64,000 nucleotides of DNA from contig NZ_CP121682.1 of assembly GCF_029760955.1 (NCBI RefSeq), forward strand, positions 4,650,001 to 4,714,000, given 5' to 3'. Positions 28,447-36,752 of this stretch are shown here, one piece after another (the stretch's first letter is position 1; the number at the start of each line of letters is the position of its first letter). The notes under the pieces were generated by a model. The model was not told the DNA's origin. It made no database searches and saw nothing but the letters and a program-made list of their open reading frames with translations. The position numbers and the translations under genes were made by a program. This DNA comes from Streptomyces cathayae (lineage in GTDB: Bacteria > Actinomycetota > Actinomycetes > Streptomycetales > Streptomycetaceae).

Positions 28447-28998
28447 ATGGACACCCCTCCGCCCACGACCCCGCGCACCGAGCCGACCGACGCGGACGTC
28501 GAGGCCTTCAAGCAGCAGCTCGGGCGGCCCCCGCGCGGGCTGCGCGCCATCGCGCACCGCTGTCCCTGCGGACAGCCCGACGTCGTCGAGACCGCGCCGA
28601 GGCTGCCCGACGGCACCCCCTTCCCGACGCTGTACTACCTGACGTGCCCGAAGGCGAACTCCGCGATCGGCACGCTGGAGGCGAACGGCGTGATGAAGGA
28701 GATGACGGAGCGGCTGGCGGCGGACCCGGAGCTGGCGGCCGCCTACCGCGCGGCGCACGAGGACTACATCCGGCGCCGCGACGAGATCGAGGAACTGAGG
28801 AACTTCCCGAGCGCCGGCGGGATGCCGGACCGGGTGAAGTGCCTGCACGTCCTGGTCGCCCACTCGCTGGCCGCCGGCCCCGGCGTCAACCCGCTGGGCG
28901 ACGAGGCGCTCGCGATGCTGCCCCAGTGGTGGCGCAAGGGCCCGTGCGTGACCCCGCCCGGCGACGAGCCGGCCACTTCCAAGGAGGACGACCGATGA
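28447..28998 (+). CDS. DUF501 family protein
   Basis: 183 residues from ATG at 28447. The family marks are the opening FKQQLGRPPRGLRAIAHRCPCG, FPTLYYLTCP and DRVKCLHVLVAHSLA. Several conserved Cys and His residues could bind a metal. Function is unknown. The gene is always beside ppx/gppA and ftsB in actinobacteria, and its stop overlaps the ppx start (ATGA at 28995-28998), implying coupled translation. Confidence 0.93.
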   Translation: MDTPPPTTPRTEPTDADVEAFKQQLGRPPRGLRAIAHRCPCGQPDVVETAPRLPDGTPFPTLYYLTCPKANSAIGTLEANGVMKEMTERLAADPELAAAYRAAHEDYIRRRDEIEELRNFPSAGGMPDRVKCLHVLVAHSLAAGPGVNPLGDEALAMLPQWWRKGPCVTPPGDEPATSKEDDR

Positions 28999-29948
28999 CC
29001 CGGGTCGCCGCCGTCGACTGCGGTACGAACTCCATCCGGCTCCTGGTGGCCGACGCCGACCCCCGGACGGGTGAACTCGTCGACCTGGACCGGCGCATGA
29101 CGATCGTCCGGCTCGGCCAGGACGTCGACCGCACGGGCCGGCTCGCCCCCGAGGCGCTGGAGCGGACGTTCGCCGCCTGCCGTGCGTACGCGGAGGCCAT
29201 CAAGGAGCACGGCGCGCAGCGCCTGCGCTTCGTCGCCACCTCCGCCTCCCGCGACGCCGAGAACCGGGACGAGTTCGTGCGCGGGGTGCTGGACGTCCTC
29301 GGCGTGGAGCCCGAGGTCGTCACCGGCGACCAGGAGGCCGAGTTCTCCTTCACCGGCGCCACCAAGGAACTGACGGGGCGGGCTGACCTGCGCCGCCCGT
29401 TCCTGGTGGTGGACATCGGCGGCGGCTCCACCGAGTTCGTCGTCGGCGACGACCGCGTGGGCGGGGCCCGGTCCGTCGACGTGGGCTGTGTGCGGATGAC
29501 CGAGCGGCACCTGGTGCGGGACGGGGCGGTGGCGGACCCGCCGACCGAGCGGCAGATCGCGGCGATGCGCGCCGACATCGAGGCCGCCCTCGACCGGGCC
29601 GAGGAGACGGTCCCGCTGCGCGAGGCGCGCACCCTGGTCGGCCTGGCCGGCTCGGTCACGACGGTCTCGGCGATCGCCCAGGACCTTCCCGCGTACGACT
29701 CGGCGGCCATCCACCACTCCCGGGTCTCCCGGGAACGCGTCCGCGAGATCACCGAGTGGCTGCTGCGCGCCACCCACGCCGAGCGCGCGGCGGTCCCGTC
29801 CATGCACCCGGGCCGCGTCGACGTGATCGGGGCGGGTGCCCTCGTCCTCCTCTCGATCATGGAACGGATCGACGCGAAGGAGGTCGTGGTCAGCGAACAC
29901 GACATCCTGGACGGCATCGCGTGGTCCTTGGCGATCGACGAGGGATGA
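28995..29948 (+). CDS. ppx: Exopolyphosphatase / pppGpp phosphohydrolase (Ppx/GppA family)
   Basis: 317 residues. The actin-like ATPase fold shows AAVDCGTNSIRLLVAD at the N-terminus, the ATSASRDAEN loop, LVVDIGGGSTEFVVG (phosphate 2) and GLAGSVTTVSA. It is the short, two-domain actinobacterial form, which degrades polyphosphate or pppGpp. The gene has an intriguing 3' end: its last codons (ILDGIAWS) are repeated as DNA at 30564-30588, beyond the Phd-RelE cassette. The present C-terminus (LAIDEG) may therefore have been supplied by the inserted segment. Confidence 0.95.
   Translation: MTRVAAVDCGTNSIRLLVADADPRTGELVDLDRRMTIVRLGQDVDRTGRLAPEALERTFAACRAYAEAIKEHGAQRLRFVATSASRDAENRDEFVRGVLDVLGVEPEVVTGDQEAEFSFTGATKELTGRADLRRPFLVVDIGGGSTEFVVGDDRVGGARSVDVGCVRMTERHLVRDGAVADPPTERQIAAMRADIEAALDRAEETVPLREARTLVGLAGSVTTVSAIAQDLPAYDSAAIHHSRVSRERVREITEWLLRATHAERAAVPSMHPGRVDVIGAGALVLLSIMERIDAKEVVVSEHDILDGIAWSLAIDEG
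29903..29927 (+). repeat. Left copy of a 25-bp direct repeat flanking the Phd-RelE cassette
   Basis: It starts CATCCTGGACGGCATCGC and lies inside the 3' end of ppx. It is identical over 25 bp to 30564-30588. Confidence 0.9.
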
Positions 29949-29964
29949 GAGAGGGGACGGGGCG

Positions 29965-30234
29965 CTACAGGTTGCGGTAGACGTCCCGTCGGTCGCCCAC
30001 TTTGACGACGAGGATGACGAGTTCGCCGTCGTTGATCTGGTAGGCGACCCGGTAGCTGCCGACCCGCAGCCGGTAGAGCCCCGACGGGCCGGTGAGCTTC
30101 TTGACGTCGGCGTCCTCGCGGTACGGATCGTCGCCGAGCGCGGTCAGTGCGGTGAGGATGCGCATCGCGTCGTGCCGGCTGATGGACCGGAGCTGCCGCT
30201 GTGCTGCCGTGGTGAACCGGAACGCGTACTTCAC
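29965..30234 (-). CDS. RelE/ParE-family toxin
   Basis: 89 residues. The fold signature of RelE mRNA interferases is visible: YAFRFTTAAQRQLRSISR (helix 1), a central ALGDDPY, then GLYRLRVGSYRVAYQINDGELVILVVKVGDRRDVY. The YRLRVGSYRV and KVGDRRDVY strands carry the Arg/Tyr residues used for ribosome-dependent mRNA cleavage. Its start overlaps the Phd antitoxin stop by 4 nt. It is convergent with ppx, with only 16 bp between the two stops. Confidence 0.95.
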   Translation of the reverse strand: MKYAFRFTTAAQRQLRSISRHDAMRILTALTALGDDPYREDADVKKLTGPSGLYRLRVGSYRVAYQINDGELVILVVKVGDRRDVYRNL

Positions 30235-30503
30235 GCCGCGCCTTCACCGCGCTCGCTGAACAGGTCCGCCAGCAACTCGGCCATGGAAACGGTGGGCCCG
30301 CCGTCGGCCAGAACTGCTTCCGCCTCGCGGGCCAGCATCACGTCAGCAGCCTCCTCCAGTGCTTCGAAGTCGGAGATCGGCACGACTGCGGCGACCGGGG
30401 CGCCGTTGCGTGTGATGACCGTCGGAGTGCCTTCCTCGGCCCGGTTGATGTGTTCCGAGAGGTGTGCGCGTGCGTCCCTGACGGTCACGGTGTTATCGGT
30501 CAT
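30231..30503 (-). CDS. Phd/YefM-family antitoxin
   Basis: 90 residues from ATG at 30503. The N-terminal Phd/YefM DNA-binding fold is seen in TVRDARAHLSEHINRAEEGTPTVITRNGAPVAAVVPISDFEAL. The acidic/hydrophobic C-terminus (SMAELLADLFSERGE) would bind the toxin. It is the first gene of a two-gene operon. No strong ribosome site is seen, and the transcript may be nearly leaderless. Confidence 0.95.
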   Translation of the reverse strand: MTDNTVTVRDARAHLSEHINRAEEGTPTVITRNGAPVAAVVPISDFEALEEAADVMLAREAEAVLADGGPTVSMAELLADLFSERGEGAA

Positions 30504-30510
30504 GAGTCAA

Positions 30511-30532
30511 GTGTACGCGCTCGCGTGTACAC
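30511..30532 (-). promoter_or_regulatory. Operator candidate of the Phd-RelE operon
   Basis: GTGTAC is repeated 14 bp apart (30511-30516, 30525-30530), the second as the palindrome GTGTACAC. It lies immediately upstream of the antitoxin start, where Phd proteins autorepress. Confidence 0.5.
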
Positions 30533-30561
30533 GCTGCTGGATACGGGAGCCGCGTCCGTGG

Positions 30562-30651
30562 GGCATCCTGGACGGCATCGCGTGGTCCGTCGCCGTCGGT
30601 GAGCAGGACTCTGCTGAGCAGGGTGGATACCGTTTGAGCGGTGATCGGTAG
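30562..30651 (+). pseudogene. Remnant of an older ppx 3' end
   Basis: Read in the same frame as ppx, this piece gives GILDGIAWSVAVGEQDSAEQ and continues to a TAG at 30649. Its first 25 bp after GG (30564-30588) are identical to the ppx terminus. It has no start of its own. The simplest reading is that it is the displaced original end of ppx. Confidence 0.65.
30564..30588 (+). repeat. Right copy of the 25-bp direct repeat
   Basis: Identical to 29903-29927. The two copies bracket the Phd-RelE cassette and are 661 bp apart, start to start. Confidence 0.9.
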
Positions 30652-30690
30652 GGCCGATGGGCCCCTTCCGGCGGGTGTCGGCGGGAAAGT

Positions 30691-30708
30691 TCGTGAAGTT
30701 CTTCACAA
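30691..30708 (+). promoter_or_regulatory. Rex operator-like palindrome upstream of ndh
   Basis: TCGTGAAGTTCTTCACAA matches the Rex operator TTGTGAANNNNTTCACAA at 13 of the 14 specified positions. Rex is the NADH/NAD+ redox repressor of Streptomyces respiratory genes. Confidence 0.75.
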
Positions 30709-30771
30709 GGAATCGGCCTCCGTGAGTCGAAGAAGAGGGCCCGGTTGACCCTTTCGGGCACCCAAACCCCC

Positions 30772-30787
30772 TTTGAACACGTTCAGA
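30772..30787 (+). promoter_or_regulatory. Second Rex operator-like palindrome upstream of ndh
   Basis: TTTGAACACGTTCAGA agrees with the classic TGTGAACGCGTTCACA at 13 of 16 positions. Its centre is 80 bp from that of the first site. Confidence 0.55.
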
Positions 30788-30882
30788 AGGGGCGGGCGGA
30801 TACCCCCGGACCGGTCGCCGCGGAAGCCCTGCTCATGGTCTCGCGGTGCCCGAAAATCCAAAGAGATGCAGCTCACGAGGTA

Positions 30883-30909
30883 TTGACAACGGATCGGGCC
30901 GAGTACTCG
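30883..30909 (+). promoter_or_regulatory. Possible ndh promoter element
   Basis: TTGACA at 30883-30888 is followed by a weak TACTCG at 30904-30909 (15-nt spacer). The 30652-31026 leader holds no gene. Only the -35 is convincing. Confidence 0.35.
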
Positions 30910-31026
30910 TTCCCGTTTCCCGGCGTGGACTTGATCACAAAAGTCGGGAAGTGTAACACAGGCACTGACCGAGCTTGTGAAGGGGCGCACGAGCTCACCC
31001 CTGAGGGCGGGGGGATACTCGATGGC

Positions 31027-32430
31027 ATGAGCACCACGGAGCGTCCCAGGATCCTCGTAGTAGGCGGTGGGTACGTAGGCCTGTACGCAGCTCGGCGCAT
31101 CCAGAAGAAGATGCGCTACGGCGAGGCGACCGTCACCGTCGTCGACCCGCGGTCGTACATGACCTACCAGCCCTTCCTGCCCGAAGCCGCCGCCGGCAAC
31201 ATCTCCCCGCGGCACGTCGTCGTCCCCCTGCGACGCGTGCTTCCCAAGGCGGAGGTCCTCACCGGCCGGGTCACCACCATCGACCAGGACCGCAAGGTCG
31301 CCACGGTCGCGCCGCTGGTCGGCGAGGCCTACGAACTGCCCTTCGACTACCTGGTGATCGCGCTCGGCGCGGTCTCCCGCACCTTCCCGATCCCCGGCCT
31401 CGCCGAGCAGGGCATCGGCATGAAGGGCATCGAGGAGGCCATCGGCCTGCGCAACCACGTCCTCGAGCAGCTCGACAAGGCCGACTCCACCACGGACGAG
31501 GAGATCCGCCGCAAGGCGCTCACCTTCGTCTTCGTCGGCGGCGGCTTCGCGGGCGCGGAGACCATCGGCGAGGTCGAGGACCTGGCCCGGGACGCGGCCA
31601 AGTACTACAAGAACGTGTCCCGTGAGGACATGCGCTTCATCCTCGTCGACGCCGCCGACAAGATCCTCCCCGAGGTGGGTCCGAAGCTCGGCCAGTACGG
31701 CAAGGAGCACCTCGAGAGCCGCGGCGTCGAGGTCTACCTCTCCACCTCCATGGACTCCTGCGTCGACGGCCACGTCGTGCTGAAGAACGGCCTCGAGGTC
31801 GACTCCCACACCATCGTGTGGACGGCGGGCGTCAAGCCCAACCCGGCCCTGGCCCGCTTCGGCCTGCCGCTGGGCCCGCGCGGCCACGTCGACACCCAGC
31901 CGACCCTCCAGGTCACCGACAGTGACTACATCTGGGCCGCGGGCGACAACGCCCAGGTGCCGGACCTCGTGGGCCGCAAGGCCGGCAACGAGAACGCCTG
32001 GTGCCCGCCGAACGCCCAGCACGCGCTGCGCCAGGCCAAGGTGCTCGGCGACAACGTGGTCTCCGCCATGAGGGGCTTCCCGCAGAAGGAGTACAGCCAC
32101 GCCAACAAGGGCGCGGTGGCGGGCCTCGGCCTGCACAAGGGCGTCGCGATGATCGTCGTCGGCAAGATGAAGATCAAGCTGAAGGGCCGGCTGGCCTGGT
32201 ACATGCACCGCACGTACCACGGCATGGCGATGCCGACCTTCAACCGCAAGATCCGTGTCTTCGCCGACTGGACCCTCGCCATGTTCCTCAAGCGCGAGGT
32301 CGTGTCCCTGGGCGCGATCGAGTCCCCGCGCGAGGAGTTCTACGAGGCCGCGAAGCCGGCGCCGGTGCCCGCGGCCGCGGAGCCGGTGAAGACCGAGAAG
32401 ACGGAGAAGGCCGAGGCCAAGGCTTCCTGA
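31027..32430 (+). CDS. ndh: Type II NADH dehydrogenase (NDH-2)
   Basis: 467 residues from ATG at 31027. The FAD-binding Rossmann motif is ILVVGGGYVGLYAA (~9-22), the NADH-binding motif is FVFVGGGFAGAET (~169-181), and the C-terminal FAD contact is YIWAAGDNAQVPD. It is a single-subunit, non-proton-pumping enzyme bound to the inner membrane face by a C-terminal amphipathic region (~380-435). It passes electrons from NADH to menaquinone. A Lys/Ala/Glu/Pro-rich tail ends the protein. Rex operator-like sites ~320 and ~240 bp upstream suggest repression when NADH is low. Confidence 0.96.
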   Translation: MSTTERPRILVVGGGYVGLYAARRIQKKMRYGEATVTVVDPRSYMTYQPFLPEAAAGNISPRHVVVPLRRVLPKAEVLTGRVTTIDQDRKVATVAPLVGEAYELPFDYLVIALGAVSRTFPIPGLAEQGIGMKGIEEAIGLRNHVLEQLDKADSTTDEEIRRKALTFVFVGGGFAGAETIGEVEDLARDAAKYYKNVSREDMRFILVDAADKILPEVGPKLGQYGKEHLESRGVEVYLSTSMDSCVDGHVVLKNGLEVDSHTIVWTAGVKPNPALARFGLPLGPRGHVDTQPTLQVTDSDYIWAAGDNAQVPDLVGRKAGNENAWCPPNAQHALRQAKVLGDNVVSAMRGFPQKEYSHANKGAVAGLGLHKGVAMIVVGKMKIKLKGRLAWYMHRTYHGMAMPTFNRKIRVFADWTLAMFLKREVVSLGAIESPREEFYEAAKPAPVPAAAEPVKTEKTEKAEAKAS

Positions 32431-32668
32431 GCCGCCGGTCCCCGGACCGGTCCCGGACCCGTCCGGTCCCAGGCTCATCGGTCACCCGAAGGGGTCGCCC
32501 GCCATCCGTGGTGCGGGTGGCCCCTTCGGTGCTTTTGCCTGTTTCTGACGCGTGCCGGGTACGTTCCGGCGGCCGCAGGTGTTTACGTGGTGAGGACATT
32601 CCGGGATCGCCTTCCCCGAGCTCTCGACCTCGCTCGAGCAGGGGACGCACCTAGCGGAGGTGTACACC

Positions 32669-33967
32669 ATGAGAGACGCCGCTCCGCGGCTGAAGGGCCT
32701 CGTCGAACAGTTGCTGGGCACGCCCGTCCCGCTGCGCATCCGCGCCTGGGACGGATCACAGGCCGGCCCCCCGGGCGCACCGACCCTCGTCGTACGCAAC
32801 CGCCGGGCCGTGCGCCACCTGCTGTGGAAGCCGGGCGAACTCGGCCTCGCCCGCGCCTGGGTGGCCGGCGACCTGGGCGTCGACGGCGACCTCTACACCG
32901 CCCTCGACCTGCTCTCCGGCCTCCTCTGGGAGCGCGCTGAGGGCGCCCCCGCCCCGGCCCGGTCGCTGCGCGACCCCGAGGTCCGTTCCGCCGTCCGCGG
33001 CCTCCTCGCGCTGGCCGGCCCGCCGCTGCCGCCCGGCCCGCCCCCGGAGGAGGCCCGCAGGCCCCGCCGCGGCCTGCACACCAAGCGCAGCGACCGACGC
33101 GCCATCAGCCACCACTACGACGTCGGCAACGACTTCTACGAGATCGTCCTCGGCCCGTCCATGGTGTACTCCTGCGCCTACTGGCCGGCCCCGCCCCCGC
33201 GGGGCACCCTCGAGGAGGCCCAGCGCGACAAGCTGGAACTCGTCTGCCGCAAGCTCGCCCTGACACCGGGCCGGCGCCTGCTGGACGTCGGCTGCGGCTG
33301 GGGCTCCATGGCGATCCACGCCGCCCGCGAGCACGAGGTGGACGTCGTCGGCATCACCCTCTCCGGGGAGCAGGCCGCCTACGCCCGTAAGCGCGTCGCC
33401 GACGAAGGGCTCACCGACCGCGTCGAGATCAGGGTCCAGGACTACCGGGACGTCCCGGACGGCCCCTACGACGCGATCTCCTCGATCGGCATGGCCGAAC
33501 ACGTCGGCTCCCAGCGGTACCTGGAGTACGCCACGGTCCTGCACCGCCTCCTGAAGCCCGGCGGACGGCTGCTGAACCACCAGATCGCGCGCCGCCCGCA
33601 GCGGGACGAATCGGCGTACCGCCTGAACCCGTTCATGGACGCCTACGTCTTCCCCGACGGTGAACTCGCCCCCGTGGGCACCACGGTGTCCCTGCTGGAG
33701 CGGGCCGGCTTCGAGGCGTGTGACGTCGAGTCGCTCCGCGAGCACTACGCCCTCACCCTGCGCCGCTGGGTGGCGCAGCTGGAGGCGGGGTGGGACCGGG
33801 CCGTCGAACTCGCCGGCCCGGGACGTGCCCGCGTCTGGCTGCTGTACATGGCCGCCTCCGCGCTCGCCTTCGAACACGGCCGCATCGGCGTCAACCAGGT
33901 GCTGGCCGTGAAGACCCCCGCCTCCGGCACCTCCGGCCTCCCCCTGCGCGCCCGCACCTGGAACTGA
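32669..33967 (+). CDS. cfa: Cyclopropane-fatty-acyl-phospholipid synthase (Cfa)
   Basis: 432 residues from ATG at 32669, with CGGAGG 8 nt upstream. The N-terminal lipid-binding domain (~1-110) includes WVAGDLGVDGDLY. The methyltransferase domain begins at SHHYDVGNDFYEIVLGPSM. The SAM motif is LLDVGCGWGSMAIHAA, followed by GITLSGEQAAYA, SIGMAEHVG and HRLLKPGGRLLNHQIA. It converts cis-unsaturated phospholipid acyl chains to cyclopropane (or methylated) forms using SAM, altering membrane fluidity under stress. It ends at a very strong bidirectional terminator. Confidence 0.96.
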   Translation: MRDAAPRLKGLVEQLLGTPVPLRIRAWDGSQAGPPGAPTLVVRNRRAVRHLLWKPGELGLARAWVAGDLGVDGDLYTALDLLSGLLWERAEGAPAPARSLRDPEVRSAVRGLLALAGPPLPPGPPPEEARRPRRGLHTKRSDRRAISHHYDVGNDFYEIVLGPSMVYSCAYWPAPPPRGTLEEAQRDKLELVCRKLALTPGRRLLDVGCGWGSMAIHAAREHEVDVVGITLSGEQAAYARKRVADEGLTDRVEIRVQDYRDVPDGPYDAISSIGMAEHVGSQRYLEYATVLHRLLKPGGRLLNHQIARRPQRDESAYRLNPFMDAYVFPDGELAPVGTTVSLLERAGFEACDVESLREHYALTLRRWVAQLEAGWDRAVELAGPGRARVWLLYMAASALAFEHGRIGVNQVLAVKTPASGTSGLPLRARTWN

Positions 33968-33998
33968 CCGGCTCACCCCGGGCCCCGACGCGGAAGGG

Positions 33999-34047
33999 GC
34001 GGGCCCCGTCGCGGTGACCGGTCGTCGGTCACCGCGACGGGGCCCGC
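33999..34047. terminator. Bidirectional terminator between cfa and the convergent ABC permease
   Basis: A 22-bp perfect stem (33999-34020 with 34026-34047) and a 5-nt loop. Confidence 0.92.
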
Positions 34048-34090
34048 CCGCGCGTGCTGTTCGGCCGCGCGTGCCGCGCCTCCTGCCCGG

Positions 34091-36619
34091 TCACTCGGTC
34101 TTGATCGCCTGCAGCATGTTCAGCCGGGCCGCCCGCCGGGCCGGCCACAGCGCCGCCAGCACGCCCACGACACCGGCCAGCAGCAGGAAGAGCGTCAGCC
34201 GCTCCCAGGGCAGGACCAGTTCGTACGTCGGCATCCTGGCACCCAGGAGCTGACCGGCCGCCCAGCCGAAGAACACGCCCAGCCCGATGCCGAGCACCCC
34301 GCCGAACAGGGAGATCACCAGGGACTCCAGGCGGACCATCCGCTTGACGCCCTGGCGGTCCAGGCCGATCGCGCGCAGCATGCCGATCTCCTGGGACCGC
34401 TCGAACACCGACATGGCCAGGGTGTTGATGACCCCGATCACCGCGACCAGCACGGCCATGGCCAGCAGGCCGTAGACCATGTTCAGGATCAGCGTGAACA
34501 TCTGCGCCAGCTCGTTGGAGAGGTCCTGCTTGTCCTGGACCTTGATCGCGGGGTTGGCGCCGAGGGCCTTCGCCAGACTGTCCTTCGCCGCGTCGGAGGC
34601 GCCGTCGGAGGTCTTCACCAGGAGCAGCATGTCGTCCGGGTCCGACTGGTGCGGGGCGAGCGTCGCGGTGTCGAGCATGATGCCGCGGAACATCTCGTTG
34701 CCCTCGTAGACACCGGCGACCGTCAGCTTCTGCTTCTTGCCGTCCTCGTAGGCGATGGTGAGGCCGGAACCGGCCTTCCAGCCGCGGCGCTCGGCCGTCT
34801 CGTGGTCGACGACGATCCGCGTGCCGCCCACCTCGAAGGCGCCCTCCCGGACCGGGAACTCGGTCAGCCCGCCGATCGCGGCGCCGTCGACACCGGTCAG
34901 GAACGCGGTCTCCCCGTCGATGCGGGCCGCCGCGTTGCGCATGGGGCTGACGGCGGTGACGCCGTCGGCCTCCCGCAGCATGCGCCCCACGTCCGGCGTC
35001 AGCCCGTGGCCGTTCGCCATGGACACCACGTAGTCGGCCTTGATCGAGGAGGACGCCATCTTGTCGATGGACTTCTGCAGGCTGCCCGCCACCACCGTCA
35101 TACCGGTGATCAGGGTGAGACCGATCATCAGCGCGGACGCGGTCGCGGCGGTACGGCGCGGATTGCGCACCGAGTTCTGCCGGGCCAGCTTCCCGGACAC
35201 CCCGAAGAGGCGGAGCACCGGAGCCGCGGCGGCGATCAGCGGGCGGGACAGCAGGGGCGTCAGGACGAACACACCGATGATCAGCAGCACCGCGCCGAGC
35301 CCCATGGGGGCCTGGCCGTCCGAGGCGTCCATCGTCGTGGCCACGAGGACCACCGCGACACCGGCCCCCGCGAAGAGCGCGCCGAGCGTGTTGCGCAGCA
35401 CCAGCGACCTGGTCGTCGCCTGGGCGTGCACCGAGCTCATCGCCGCCACCGGCGGGATCTTCGCGGCCCGCCGCCCGGGCAGCCAGGCGGCGAGCATGGT
35501 GATCAGGATGCCGACCGCGAACGCGGTGCCGACGGTGCCCGGCGTGACCACCAGGGGGCCGTCGGGCATGGTCGCGCCCAGCGACCCCACCAGGGACCGC
35601 AGCCCGGCGCCGATGCCGACACCGGTGAGCAGCCCGACCACGGCGGCGACCGCACCCACCAGGAACGCCTCGATCAGCACCGACCGCGTGACCTGCCGGC
35701 GGGAGGCGCCGACCGCGCGCATCAGCGCCAGTTCCCTGGTGCGCTGGGCGACCAGCATGGTGAAGGTGTTGGCGATGATGAACGTACCGACGAACAACGC
35801 GATACCGGCGAACACCAGCAGGCCCTGCTTCAGACCGCTCATCGACGAGGCGATCATCTCCGCCTGCGCGTCGGCGAGTTCGCCGCCGGTTCTGGTGCTG
35901 ACGGTGCCGGCGGGCAGCGCCTTCTCCAGCTGCGACTGCAGCGCCGCCTCGGAGACGCCGTCCTTCGCCTTGACGGCGATCTCGTCGAACGTGCCCGCCT
36001 TGCCGAACATCCTCTGCGCGGTCGCGGTGTCGAACAGGGTGAGGCTTCCACCGGCCGCGACATTGCCGTCGTCCGTGGTGAAGACACCGGTGACGACCGG
36101 CTCCAGCACGGGACCGTCGACCGACATCCGTACGGTGTCACCGACCTGGTAGCCGGTGCGCTTCGCGGTCTCGGAGTCGATGAGGATCTCGTCGGCGCCC
36201 TTGGGCGCGCGTCCGTCGGTCAGCGGGTAGCGGGGGTCGTCGTCGCCCCAGTAGTTGCCGCCCTGCGACTGGAAGCCGTCGCCGACCAGCTTGCCGTCCT
36301 TGCCCGCGAGGGCGGTGAACCCCTGGACGACCCCGATGGCCCGCGCGGCACCGGGCACCCCGGCGCTGTCGTCGACCATGGCCGGAGTCAGCTCGTGGTA
36401 CTCGCCGGGCTTGTCGCCCTCGGGCTCCCTCCACTCGGCGGTGACGGCGACGTCGATGTGGTCGAAGCCCTTGGCGGACTGCTTCTGGAGAGCGTCGGAG
36501 ATGGTGTTGGTGAAGACCAGGGTCCCCGACACGAAGGCCACGCCGAGCATCACGGCGAGCACGGTCATCAGGAGCCGGGCCTTGTGCGCGAGCACGTTGC
36601 GCAAGGCGGTACGGAACAT
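34091..36619 (-). CDS. ABC transporter permease, FtsX/MacB family (paralogue of 9001-11580)
   Basis: 842 residues from ATG at 36619. A longer reading frame upstream is rejected because the conserved opening MFRTALRNVLAHKARLLMTVLAVMLGVAFVSGTLVF begins there. The architecture equals that of the other permease: a helix, an extracellular domain, three helices with RTRELALMRAVGASRRQV, then a second copy with RSQEIGMLRAIGLDRQGV and three C-terminal helices. The extracellular domains differ more than the membrane parts, so the cargo or ligand probably differs. The gene follows its ATPase by 133 bp, unlike the overlapping pair at 9 kb. Confidence 0.94.
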   Translation of the reverse strand: MFRTALRNVLAHKARLLMTVLAVMLGVAFVSGTLVFTNTISDALQKQSAKGFDHIDVAVTAEWREPEGDKPGEYHELTPAMVDDSAGVPGAARAIGVVQGFTALAGKDGKLVGDGFQSQGGNYWGDDDPRYPLTDGRAPKGADEILIDSETAKRTGYQVGDTVRMSVDGPVLEPVVTGVFTTDDGNVAAGGSLTLFDTATAQRMFGKAGTFDEIAVKAKDGVSEAALQSQLEKALPAGTVSTRTGGELADAQAEMIASSMSGLKQGLLVFAGIALFVGTFIIANTFTMLVAQRTRELALMRAVGASRRQVTRSVLIEAFLVGAVAAVVGLLTGVGIGAGLRSLVGSLGATMPDGPLVVTPGTVGTAFAVGILITMLAAWLPGRRAAKIPPVAAMSSVHAQATTRSLVLRNTLGALFAGAGVAVVLVATTMDASDGQAPMGLGAVLLIIGVFVLTPLLSRPLIAAAAPVLRLFGVSGKLARQNSVRNPRRTAATASALMIGLTLITGMTVVAGSLQKSIDKMASSSIKADYVVSMANGHGLTPDVGRMLREADGVTAVSPMRNAAARIDGETAFLTGVDGAAIGGLTEFPVREGAFEVGGTRIVVDHETAERRGWKAGSGLTIAYEDGKKQKLTVAGVYEGNEMFRGIMLDTATLAPHQSDPDDMLLLVKTSDGASDAAKDSLAKALGANPAIKVQDKQDLSNELAQMFTLILNMVYGLLAMAVLVAVIGVINTLAMSVFERSQEIGMLRAIGLDRQGVKRMVRLESLVISLFGGVLGIGLGVFFGWAAGQLLGARMPTYELVLPWERLTLFLLLAGVVGVLAALWPARRAARLNMLQAIKTE

Positions 36620-36752
36620 GGGTGTCTTCTCGGGTATGTAGGTATGAGGGTGGGGATGCGGGCCGCGGGAGGTGCGGCGGGGCGTCGGCATCGGGGCGTC
36701 GACCGCTGACGGAACCTCGATCAACGGCGGACGTGACCCTGCTGACGTTGTC

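Noticed and set aside
34649..36709. A 686-codon plus-strand frame opposite the ABC permease
   Set aside because: His/Arg/Gly-rich shadow. The minus strand has the FtsX motifs.
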